NCBI GenBank assembly: GCA_013002105.1
Contig: JABDKS010000574.1
Location: forward strand, 1 to 10,968
Length of the DNA: 10,968 nucleotides
Source of the DNA: Pirellulaceae bacterium
GTDB lineage: Bacteria; Planctomycetota; Planctomycetia; Pirellulales; Pirellulaceae
Direction: 5' to 3'
Positions 1-6,811 of this stretch are shown piece after piece. Below the pieces are notes generated by a model, which did no database searches, was not told where the DNA came from, and saw only the letters and a list, made by a program, of their open reading frames with translations. The position numbers and the translations under genes are program-made. The stretch's first letter is position 1. Each line of letters starts with the position of its first letter.

Positions 1-1
1 G

Positions 2-130
2 CTCTGGACCATTCGGCGACCCTTCGCGATCGTTTCTCGCGACAACAAAGCGCCACTGAATGATGACGGAAGCTACGCCGAACTGGAACAAACCTTTCTA
101 CGCAACCGCGGAATCGAGTTATCGCCATGA
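2..130 (+). CDS. 3' end of an unidentified gene coupled to the ATP-grasp ligase (partial)
   Basis: An open frame enters from the left edge and gives 42 residues ending in NRGIELSP before TGA at 128-130. Its stop overlaps the ATG at 127 of the next gene (ATGA), the usual sign of translational coupling, and this supports it as a real reading frame. Visible features are an RRPFAIV stretch near the window edge and an acidic, Ser/Thr-containing tail (NDDGSYAELEQTF). I do not recognise the family. By position it could be a tailoring or partner enzyme, or the end of a precursor peptide for the ligase; the RPF stretch loosely recalls graspetide leader motifs, but that is weak. The true start lies outside the window, so length and function cannot be judged. 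Confidence 0.6.
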   Translation, partial: LWTIRRPFAIVSRDNKAPLNDDGSYAELEQTFLRNRGIELSP

Positions 131-1128
131 TCTTGATCGTCTCATCTGACCAAGATGCCCACGCACTGGTTGTCGCGAATGAATTGCGCCGCCGAGGTGA
201 ATCCGTTGTGATCGGAGATGTCACCGAGTTCAGCGCCGGCGCGATCCTCAACGCTTCATCGTCTACTGCGGAAAGATCGCAATGGATTCGCGCCGACGGT
301 ACGGCGATCGATTTCAGGGATGTCACTTGTGTCTGGTGTCGGCGATACTTTCCCGCCAATTTTGATCCCGCTTTGCGCGACGCCGCCGATCGGATGTTTG
401 TGCAAAAGCAATGGTTAGAAGCACTCTGGGGCGTTGTGACTTCGTTGGACGCAACCCTGATCAGCGACCCATTTCGACAGAAAGCAGCAACCAAACCGCT
501 TCAACTGTCTCTAGCCCGCCGCATTGGTCTACGCGTTCCTGAAACTTTGATCAGCAACGATCGCGAAACGGTGATTCAGTTTGTCGAGCGACACAAAGGA
601 TCGGTGATTCATAAAACGCTGGCTGTCTCCGATGAACAGTTTCTTTATACAAAACGTTGGGATGACAAAGATGCAACCCATTTGAATGAGTTGGAGCTGG
701 CGCCGATGATTTTTCAATCGATGGTGACAGGCGCCAGGGAAGTCAGAATCACGATTGTTGGCGAACAATTCTTTACCGCAGAGTTCAAGCCGCAAGGTCA
801 CGTTGATGGGCGTTTGGACAACAACGCTCGCTACGTGCCGCATGAATTGCCTGAAGATGTGAAATCGCTTTTGCGAACGATGATGTGTGAACTTGGACTC
901 AGCTACAGCACGGTCGATATGCGAATCGATGACCAAGGCAACTATGTCTTCTTGGATTTAAACCCCCAGGGACAGTATTTGTTTGTAGAAATTCGCACCG
1001 GCCAACCGATCACCGCTGCGATGGCAGATCTGCTTCAAGCAAGCCAATTCGATCGACCTTTTCACGGCTGGGAATCAACCAATGACCAGTTCGACCGACC
1101 CGTGACGACCAATACAGCGGGTGAGTAA
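127..1128 (+). CDS. ATP-grasp ligase resembling MvdC/MvdD graspetide synthetases
   Basis: The 333-residue protein is about the length of the MvdC/MvdD family, which uses ATP to join Ser/Thr or Lys side chains of a precursor peptide to Asp/Glu side chains, making cyclic omega-ester or omega-amide peptides. Visible landmarks in family order are an N-terminal beta-alpha start (MILIVSSDQDAHA), the VWCRRYF block at 69-75 (family VWxRR), and the central K119 to N144 region (KPLQLSLARRIGLRVPETL) typical of the ATP-grasp linker. Next come K163 as likely ATP-binding lysine, FQSMVTGAREVRI at 196-208 with R207, and the metal-binding end of the fold, FLDLNPQGQYLFVE at 275-288, where D277 and N279 are the expected Mg ligands. 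TG-PI-A follows at 291-297. The start is fixed by the ATGA overlap with the upstream frame. The substrate is not in view, so another ATP-grasp carboxylate-amine ligase role remains possible. Confidence 0.72.
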   Translation: MILIVSSDQDAHALVVANELRRRGESVVIGDVTEFSAGAILNASSSTAERSQWIRADGTAIDFRDVTCVWCRRYFPANFDPALRDAADRMFVQKQWLEALWGVVTSLDATLISDPFRQKAATKPLQLSLARRIGLRVPETLISNDRETVIQFVERHKGSVIHKTLAVSDEQFLYTKRWDDKDATHLNELELAPMIFQSMVTGAREVRITIVGEQFFTAEFKPQGHVDGRLDNNARYVPHELPEDVKSLLRTMMCELGLSYSTVDMRIDDQGNYVFLDLNPQGQYLFVEIRTGQPITAAMADLLQASQFDRPFHGWESTNDQFDRPVTTNTAGE

Positions 1129-1257
1129 CCGACGATCCCACCGCATAGGAATCATGTCTAACTTGGTCAAGCAGCGGAATCAACCAACTCAACCCCCTTG
1201 ACGAACAAATCTCGCAGTATTCCGATGGTAGGTAGGTGATTGAGTTGCTAATTAAAG

Positions 1258-1293
1258 TTCCCGTTGACGCGAAGATTGAGATCGACAACGGAA
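1258..1293. repeat. Imperfect inverted repeat just upstream of tRNA-Leu
   Basis: CCGTTG at 1261-1266 is the reverse complement of CAACGG at 1286-1291. Two more A-T pairs (1258-1259 with 1292-1293) form after a one-base bulge at 1260. The 5' arm contains TTGACG (1264-1269), a good match to a sigma70 -35 box. No convincing -10 box follows at 17 bases, so I do not call a promoter. The repeat ends eight bases before the tRNA. It may be part of the tRNA promoter or processing region, or chance. Confidence 0.25.
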
Positions 1294-1300
1294 ACACCAC

Positions 1301-1384
1301 GCGGATGTGGCGGAATTGGCAGACGCGCTAGATTCAGGTTCTAGTGCCCGCAAGGGCGTGGAGGTTCAAGTCCTCTCATCCGCA
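1301..1384 (+). tRNA. tRNA-Leu (anticodon CAG)
   Basis: A complete class II tRNA folds here. The 7-bp acceptor stem is GCGGATG (1301-1307) with CATCCGC (1377-1383), and the discriminator base is A1384. The D arm carries the GCGGAATTGGCAGACGC sequence usual for tRNA-Leu. The anticodon stem CTAGA/TCTAG encloses loop TTCAGGT, with anticodon CAG at 1335-1337, which reads CUG. The long variable arm (GCCC-GCAA-GGGC, about 1346-1357) is the hallmark of Leu/Ser/Tyr tRNAs. The T arm has loop TTCAAGT at 1365-1371. CCA is not encoded (the next bases are CTC), so the CCA end must be added by nucleotidyltransferase. An intrinsic terminator follows, so it is probably its own transcription unit. Confidence 0.97.
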
Positions 1385-1402
1385 CTCAGGAATTGACGGG
1401 GT

Positions 1403-1430
1403 TTTTCGGCAAGCTGCCGGAAAGCTTTTC
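1403..1430 (+). terminator. Rho-independent terminator of tRNA-Leu
   Basis: A stem forms from TTTTCGGCA (1403-1411) and TGCCGGAAA (1415-1423) around an AGC loop. It has nine pairs, one of them a T-G wobble, and the GC core is CGGCA/TGCCG. It is followed by GCTTTTC (1424-1430), a short U tract in RNA. The hairpin starts 18 bases after the last tRNA base, which is where a tRNA terminator would sit. Confidence 0.72.
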
Positions 1431-1727
1431 TACTGTGGATAAGTGGTTGCGGCAGCTCCCGATCGCGGCAGTTCCCGGTCGCGGCAGTTCTTGGTCGCGA
1501 TTGAGTGCGTGTTCCCTCAATCGGTGGAGGGATTGTCAGGCTCGCGCAGCCCTGCGAGGCGCGACACGATCCGACCGAAAAACGATACGACCGAAAAAAA
1601 TCTGATGGGTCACAGCACTGCCTGGCGTAGCGCCGGCGGTTTCGATTGCAGACTGCTGTAACATGTTTGGGCGCTGTAAAGGCAGCCGTTTGTGGCACCT
1701 CGCTCCCGCTGCGTATCAGGTGTTCGG
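1431..1727. other. Intergenic stretch between tRNA terminator and transporter gene
   Basis: About 300 bases hold no gene that I can support. Besides the three 16-bp tandem units it contains a short CTCGC/GCGAG inverted repeat in the CTCGCGCAGCCCTGCGAG segment near 1540-1557. It also has two copies of CGACCGAAAAA at about 1572-1582 and 1588-1598. Short open frames on both strands here show no recognisable protein features. The promoter of the transporter gene is presumably in this stretch, but I see no clear -35/-10 pair. Confidence 0.5.
1449..1496 (+). repeat. Three tandem 16-bp repeats (GCGGCAGTTCCCGGTC type)
   Basis: Three head-to-tail units lie at 1449-1464, 1465-1480 and 1481-1496. The second unit reads GCGGCAGTTCCCGGTC; the first and third each differ from it at two positions. 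A further GCG follows at 1497. The array is in the non-coding stretch between the tRNA terminator and the RND transporter gene. The unit length is not a multiple of three and no supported gene covers it. It could be a small repeat expansion or clustered protein-binding sites. Confidence 0.75.
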
Positions 1728-4013
1728 ATGGACGGACCAGCAGACTCATCCAACAATCGTCAATCCGCCGCAGGCGATGCTGCGGTCACATCAGCGCGAT
1801 CCCGATGGCTGGCCTGGTGGGTGATAGCGCTGATGTTGATCGGTTTGCCTGCGATCGGATATAGCTTGCTGTACGTGGAAAGCGACACCACGGATATGAG
1901 CCAATGGTTGCCCGAGGGCCGCATCGAGCGGCAGCGTTACGATCGATTTGTCGAACAATTTGGTCCTGATGACTTCGTCGTCGTTTCTTGGTCGCAGTGT
2001 CAGAGAAACGATGCACGACTGGACCGCTTTGTCCGTTCCCTGCGAACGGCAAGCGAAGACGAACCGGACGGCGCGCAACTGATCAATCGTGTCATTAGCG
2101 GCCCCGAATTACTGGATCGACTAACGCAACAGCCCATCGCCCTGTCGCACCGGTCGGCGATGCGACGGCTGGCCGGAACGATGTTTGGCAGTGACCCGCC
2201 GATCACTTGCGCGCTGATCGAAGTCACGCCGCGGGGCAATCTGCATCCACACGCTGTCATCGATCAAATCAGGACGTCTGCGTCGTCGGTGGGAATCGGT
2301 GAGGACCAACTACGGTTGGGTGGTGGGATCTACGAAGCGGTTCACATTGACGAAGAAAGTTTGCGGTCCTTTCGAACTTACGTTGGTTGGTCGGGAGTGA
2401 TCGCGATCGGTGTGGCAATTCTCAGTTTGCGTAGCATCGCGCTGACGCTCATCGTCGTCACGGCGGGAGGATATTGCGGTGGACTGAGCGTTGCACTGAT
2501 CTTCTTTTCGGGGATGCGGTTCAACGCACTGATGTTGGTGTTGCCGATGTTGGTGTACGTGCTGGTGATCTCCAGTGCAGTCCACTTGGTGAATTATTAC
2601 TTGGACGATGTGCGTGAACGTGGCACTCGCGGCGCCGCAGGTCGGGCACTAGCGGTGGGATGGTTGCCGTGCACTTTGGCGGCGGTAACCACGGCGATCG
2701 GGATGATGTCGTTGGCGGCTAGCCAGATTCAGCATGTGCGATCGTTTGGAATCTTTTCAGCCGTTTCGCTGATCTTATCACTGGTTGTCTTACTGGCCTT
2801 TGTGCCGGCGAGTTTGTCGTTTTTGCAATGGTCGAAAACAAACGGTCATTCACGGGCACGGCGACCACTGGTTTCGAATTCGACTATCGACAGATTCGGC
2901 AGTTTCGTGGTCCGCAAAAGTACGCTGGTGGCTGGAATTATGTTTGCAATTCTTGTCATGATTGGTTTTGGCCTCTCGTTTACGACGTCATCGGTCAAGA
3001 TCGAACGGATGTTTGCGCCCGACGATCGATTGATCGACAATTACCATTGGCTGGAAGACAACATTGGACCGTTGGCGGCGGTGGAAACCATTGTTCGCAT
3101 CGACGATACCAGTGAGATGACGATGTTGAAGCGACTGGAATTGCTCCGCGAATTGGGCAAAGCAATTGAGTCGGTTCCCGACGTAGGCACTGTGTTCTCG
3201 GCAGCGACGCTGACACCTCCAGCACCCCGTCGTGGTCTAGGCGGCGCCGCCCGCCGCGCGGTGTTGAACAAGAGATTGCAGAGCGCGACGCCAGAGTTGA
3301 TCGATGACCGACTGTTGGCCGTCGAATCGGATGCTCAATATTGGCGGATCACCGCACGGATTACGGCGCTGGCGGAGATCAATCATACAGCGTTGATTGA
3401 ATCGATCGATCAGCAGGTTCAAGCGGTGCTGGAGGACGACGGTCTGGATAGCGTGGGGGTGACCTACACCGGTACAATTCTGGTAATGAATCAGGCGAGA
3501 CAGCAATTGCTGCGTGATTTGGTGATCACGTTTGCAGCGGCATTCGTGCTGATTTGTCCGCTGATGATGCTGATTCTGCGCAGCGTGGTTGCTGGATTGG
3601 TGAGCATGATTCCCAATCTTGTGCCTGCCGTGGTCGTGTTCGGAAGCATGGGTTGGTTGGGGATTCCGATCGAAATTGGAACAGTGTTGACGGCTTGTGT
3701 GGCGCTGGGGATTGCCGTCGACGATACGCTGCACTTTCTGACTTGGTACCAACGTTCGCGGCGTCTGGGCAAGGACCGTCACGAATCGATCTCGGTGGCC
3801 TATCGTCGATGCGCGGTGGCGATGATCCAGACGACGATGATTTGCGGACTAGGTTTGTTGGTATTTGCCGCGAGTCAATTTGTGCCAACTAGCCGGTTTG
3901 CCGTGCTGATGTTCGCACTGCTGACCGTGGCCCTGGTTGGTGATCTGGTGATGTTGCCGGCGTTGCTTGCGAGCCCGCTGGGGAAATTCTTTGATCGTCG
4001 CCGTCTCGCGTAG
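1728..4013 (+). CDS. RND/MMPL-superfamily transporter, putative exporter
   Basis: This is a large inner-membrane protein with the two-fold layout of the RND superfamily (COG1033-like). TM1 lies at about residues 27-50, followed by a periplasmic domain beginning VESDTTDMSQWLPEG. TM2-TM6 span about 219-363, TM7 about 400-420, a second periplasmic domain begins SSVKIERMFAPDD, and TM8-TM12 occupy about 596-755. The second half carries GIAVDDTLHFL at 661-671, the conserved TM4-equivalent motif with acidic residues that serve proton coupling in relatives. The equivalent first-half site reads ISSAVHLVNYY and lacks the acidic pair. I chose ATG at 1728 because AGGTG sits five bases upstream; a GTG at 1692 with AAAGG upstream would add 12 residues. 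The substrate is unknown; relatives move lipids or hydrophobic compounds. No membrane-fusion or outer-membrane partner is adjacent. Confidence 0.85.
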   Translation: MDGPADSSNNRQSAAGDAAVTSARSRWLAWWVIALMLIGLPAIGYSLLYVESDTTDMSQWLPEGRIERQRYDRFVEQFGPDDFVVVSWSQCQRNDARLDRFVRSLRTASEDEPDGAQLINRVISGPELLDRLTQQPIALSHRSAMRRLAGTMFGSDPPITCALIEVTPRGNLHPHAVIDQIRTSASSVGIGEDQLRLGGGIYEAVHIDEESLRSFRTYVGWSGVIAIGVAILSLRSIALTLIVVTAGGYCGGLSVALIFFSGMRFNALMLVLPMLVYVLVISSAVHLVNYYLDDVRERGTRGAAGRALAVGWLPCTLAAVTTAIGMMSLAASQIQHVRSFGIFSAVSLILSLVVLLAFVPASLSFLQWSKTNGHSRARRPLVSNSTIDRFGSFVVRKSTLVAGIMFAILVMIGFGLSFTTSSVKIERMFAPDDRLIDNYHWLEDNIGPLAAVETIVRIDDTSEMTMLKRLELLRELGKAIESVPDVGTVFSAATLTPPAPRRGLGGAARRAVLNKRLQSATPELIDDRLLAVESDAQYWRITARITALAEINHTALIESIDQQVQAVLEDDGLDSVGVTYTGTILVMNQARQQLLRDLVITFAAAFVLICPLMMLILRSVVAGLVSMIPNLVPAVVVFGSMGWLGIPIEIGTVLTACVALGIAVDDTLHFLTWYQRSRRLGKDRHESISVAYRRCAVAMIQTTMICGLGLLVFAASQFVPTSRFAVLMFALLTVALVGDLVMLPALLASPLGKFFDRRRLA

Positions 4014-4042
4014 TCCGACGAGAATGCTGGGAAAATTGGATA

Positions 4043-4085
4043 GCCACTTGGTGGTTCACTTGGGACGTTGCCCACCACCAACGGC
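4043..4085. terminator. Hairpin between convergent genes, possible bidirectional terminator
   Basis: TTGGTGGT (4048-4055) is the exact reverse complement of ACCACCAA (4074-4081), with an 18-base loop. GCC (4043-4045) and GGC (4083-4085) extend the stem past a small internal loop. The element lies in the 122-base gap between the stop codons of the transporter and the haem protein, where a shared terminator would be expected. There is no T run on either side, so termination is inferred from position and structure only. Confidence 0.5.
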
Positions 4086-4135
4086 AGTGACTGACGATTT
4101 GCAGTGCGGATCGGATGCACGACCGGGAAAGAAAG

Positions 4136-6688
4136 TTATTTGTTCTCGGGCGCTGGTCTGGCGACATCGCCGGCCGCGCGAACGTAGGCGATCAAATCCA
4201 ATATTTCGTCTTTCGTTAACGTGTTGATCAATCCATCTGGCATCTCTGAGACAGATGAGAGTTTTTGTTGGGTGATCGAATTCAGATTGACGGTTATCGA
4301 ACGGGTCGCGAAGGGGTGGGTGCGAACGGTCAGCGTGTCGTTGTCGCTGGCAATCACGCGTCCGGTAATTACATTGCCATCGCTGGTTGCAATTTGCACG
4401 TTACGATACTGATCGGCAATTACTTTAGAGGGCGTAACGATCGCTTCCAACAAATACATTGCGGTGAAACGATTGCCCACACCGGTCAGATCGGGTCCCG
4501 TGTTACCGCCGACACCGCTGATACGATGGCATTGATTACATTGGGCCGCCCGATAGGCGCTCGCGCCTCGCTCCAGCGATCGTCCATGGTCGACGTCGCC
4601 GATCATCGGCCGCAGATCGTCTAGTTGCCAATTGTGGACGAACTTGCGACGCTCGGTTTCCTGCGCAATGGATGCGACTTCTTCGCGTCCACGGATCACA
4701 TCGGCAACTGCTGTCCGTTCGGCCGGTGATAACGTCTTCACGGCGTCCGCCAAGGTTCTCTTAACGAACCCTTGAAAGCTTTGCCCACCCTGATACTTCG
4801 TGTGGGCCAGTCGCAACCAGGCAAAATAGTCTTTACGCGATTGCAGGTCCCAGCCGGTGCGTATGTTCCGGAGGATGAAGGCGTAATACATCTGGTCCTC
4901 CTGTGACTGTGAGGATGCCAAACGGTCCAATGCCGCATTGATGACCAGTGGTTCTTGTAAGTAAACCAACAGTTTGCACAGTTCGCGATTCACAGCAGGG
5001 CCACGCAAATTCAGCAGTGGCACAAGCTTGTCCCTGACCGATTGCTGTTGAGATTCACTGGCATCGCCAAGTCGAATGAATACTAATTCGTAGGCTCGCA
5101 GCGCCGCCAAGAGCTGTGAATCATCGAGTTGTTGCAGCGACAATGCATTGAGTTTCTGCACTAAATCGGGCCTCAGGGTCGCGTCACCGGATCGCGCCAA
5201 GGCAATGATTGCTTCGATGCTGGCGGTAGTGCGGTATTCGTCCAAACCAGCTTGTTTCCAACTGGACAATGGCTGTCGCTCCATTGAAACGCGAGCGGAA
5301 TAGCGAATCAAGCGATCAGGATTATTCAAGTTTTCTATTGCCAACTGTCTGTCTTCGCGACTGATAACGCTGGATTCCAATTGTCGGCGTAGTTGTCGCG
5401 CAGCCAATGCACCCTTTGACGATTTTGTTGAGACGTCCGAATCGATTGCTGCGGTATATCGGATGCGATAGACACCTGATTGCGTGTTCCTGCCACCGAT
5501 GACGAAATACAAGTTACCGTCGGAGTGCACGAGCAAATCCGTGACCGCCATTGGTTTGCCGGTCGCAAACGTCTCAAAGGTGGCCTGATAAGTCGATCCC
5601 GTCGGAGTCAAATGCACGGCCAGGATTCGCCCGTAGGCCCAATCGCCCATGAACATGGCGTGACGGTATCGGGCTGGGAATTCTGCCTGATTGGCCGCCG
5701 TGATGCCGGTTGGTGAACCGAACCCAACATTGACAACGGCGCCAACACTATCGGCATGATGTTCTGGCCACTTGCCCGACCCGTATCGCCAACCGTATTC
5801 ACCGCCAGGAATCAGGTGTAGGATTCGACAGGGGCGATACCAAGCCGCGCCGACATCGAATTCCATATCCGAATCAAACGTAAGTAGTTCGCCATCGGCA
5901 TTGAATGCCAAATCGTAAGCATTGCGCAGACCACCACAAACGAGCGTCCAATCCTTCCCATCTCGATCTGTTCTTACCACCCAACCGCCGGGCGCTACGA
6001 TACCGGTGGCAATCCCCTGCGCATCGGGAATTCGGGGCAACAGTAGATCCTCGCCCCAATTCCGGTAGGGAGACGACGCGGCAACACCATTGGGAATTAG
6101 TGTGTGGTTTCCGCCGATGATGTACAGCATGCCATCGGGTCCTAGACAGACGCCATGTGGACCGTGGCCGCTACTGATCAGCATGTTTTGCATCCGCATG
6201 CGAACGGAGCGAAATTGGGTGGACGTGCTGGTCAGGTTAAATTTCTTTAGCAGCGTGACTTCGTCGTATTGATCATCACCGTTGCTGTCGCGAACGCGGT
6301 AGAACCCACTGCCCTGCGCCGCCGGCCCGCTGACGATGACATACAAGCTGTCGTAAGCACAAACCAATCCTTGAGCGTGTCCGATGTCGATATTCAATGA
6401 TTCGACAGCACTGGGCATGCCGTCTTTGGAGAGGGTCAGTCGATAGAGACTGCCACGTTGGTCGCTGCAAATTAAACGACCTTGCGGATCCTCGGTCATG
6501 CAAACCCAGGAACCTTGTTGCTCCAAGGGAACGGAGTAAAGCAGTTCGACGACAAACCCATCAGGGACTTGAATCTGATCAGCGGGAGTCGCCGTATCGG
6601 CGCTGACAAAGGACGACAGGATCGCTGTCAACGCAAGCGTTACAGCAAGCACGCACGTCCAACCATATCGATCGTTTGGTTTACTCAT
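4136..6688 (-). CDS. Secreted PVC-type beta-propeller / cytochrome c protein (putative membrane-bound dehydrogenase)
   Basis: The 850-residue protein starts with a signal peptide (hydrophobic core about 10-28, likely cut after VSA at 30). About residues 35-415 resemble a sugar-dehydrogenase-type beta-propeller (for example GVCLGPDGMLYIIGG near 180 and WAYGRILAVHL). A helical, HEAT-like stretch runs to about 690. The C-terminal cytochrome c domain of the Pirellula/Verrucomicrobium type has CNQCH at 717-721, then GVGGNTGPDLTGVGNRF and TPSKVI. M816 in SEMPDGL is the probable distal haem ligand. Families of this build (TIGR02604 plus TIGR02603) are numerous in planctomycetes and are thought to be periplasmic dehydrogenases passing electrons to the haem; the substrate is unknown. 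All expected haem-binding residues are present and the gene looks intact. It is divergent from the flavoprotein operon and convergent with the transporter. Confidence 0.9.
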   Translation of the reverse strand: MSKPNDRYGWTCVLAVTLALTAILSSFVSADTATPADQIQVPDGFVVELLYSVPLEQQGSWVCMTEDPQGRLICSDQRGSLYRLTLSKDGMPSAVESLNIDIGHAQGLVCAYDSLYVIVSGPAAQGSGFYRVRDSNGDDQYDEVTLLKKFNLTSTSTQFRSVRMRMQNMLISSGHGPHGVCLGPDGMLYIIGGNHTLIPNGVAASSPYRNWGEDLLLPRIPDAQGIATGIVAPGGWVVRTDRDGKDWTLVCGGLRNAYDLAFNADGELLTFDSDMEFDVGAAWYRPCRILHLIPGGEYGWRYGSGKWPEHHADSVGAVVNVGFGSPTGITAANQAEFPARYRHAMFMGDWAYGRILAVHLTPTGSTYQATFETFATGKPMAVTDLLVHSDGNLYFVIGGRNTQSGVYRIRYTAAIDSDVSTKSSKGALAARQLRRQLESSVISREDRQLAIENLNNPDRLIRYSARVSMERQPLSSWKQAGLDEYRTTASIEAIIALARSGDATLRPDLVQKLNALSLQQLDDSQLLAALRAYELVFIRLGDASESQQQSVRDKLVPLLNLRGPAVNRELCKLLVYLQEPLVINAALDRLASSQSQEDQMYYAFILRNIRTGWDLQSRKDYFAWLRLAHTKYQGGQSFQGFVKRTLADAVKTLSPAERTAVADVIRGREEVASIAQETERRKFVHNWQLDDLRPMIGDVDHGRSLERGASAYRAAQCNQCHRISGVGGNTGPDLTGVGNRFTAMYLLEAIVTPSKVIADQYRNVQIATSDGNVITGRVIASDNDTLTVRTHPFATRSITVNLNSITQQKLSSVSEMPDGLINTLTKDEILDLIAYVRAAGDVARPAPENK

Positions 6689-6811
6689 CGCAGCACGTCC
6701 ATTCAGAGATTTACATCGTCGATATATCTCGCCGCAACAATCTTCTCAGCATGGCAGGCACGGTCCACATTTGCAACAAAATACTTGTCGGCATCGACTA
6801 TCATCAGTTAG
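6689..6811. promoter_or_regulatory. Divergent promoter region, 123 bp
   Basis: This gap must hold promoters for the haem-protein gene (minus) and the flavoprotein operon (plus). On the plus strand TATCAT at 6799-6804 is one base from the -10 consensus and ends seven bases before the ATG at 6812, so a transcript from it would start at or next to the start codon. No good -35 box lies 16-18 bases further up; TTGCAA at 6771-6776 is too far away. On the minus strand TTGTTG is followed by TGTAAA at a 19-base spacing, which is poor. There is no Shine-Dalgarno site before either start. The regulatory role is inferred from gene orientation. Confidence 0.4.

Noticed and set aside
529..936. Minus-strand open frame of 135 codons inside the ATP-grasp gene
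   Set aside because: It lies fully antisense to a gene with clear family motifs, and its translation shows no domain or plausible composition.
1163..1187. TTGGT/ACCAA inverted repeat after the ATP-grasp gene as a terminator
   Set aside because: The stem has only five pairs, the loop is 15 bases, and no T run follows.
1301..1384. Integration site at the tRNA-Leu 3' end
   Set aside because: No integrase and no repeated copy of the tRNA 3' end is found elsewhere in the window.
1449..1496. CRISPR-like array
   Set aside because: The units are directly adjacent with no spacers, only 16 bp long, and no cas genes are nearby.
1393..1661. Short plus-strand open frames over the 16-bp repeats
   Set aside because: Two overlapping frames of 70 and 72 codons have no ribosome binding site and no protein-like pattern; the repeat unit is not a multiple of three.
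1366..1749. Minus-strand open frame of 127 codons over the tRNA end, terminator and tandem repeats
   Set aside because: It overlaps a tRNA, a hairpin terminator and the start of the transporter; the Arg/Ser-rich product resembles no protein I know.
3237..3782. Minus-strand open frame of 181 codons inside the transporter gene
   Set aside because: The translation is rich in His, Gln, Asn and Arg, as expected for the antisense of membrane-protein codons, and no motif is visible.
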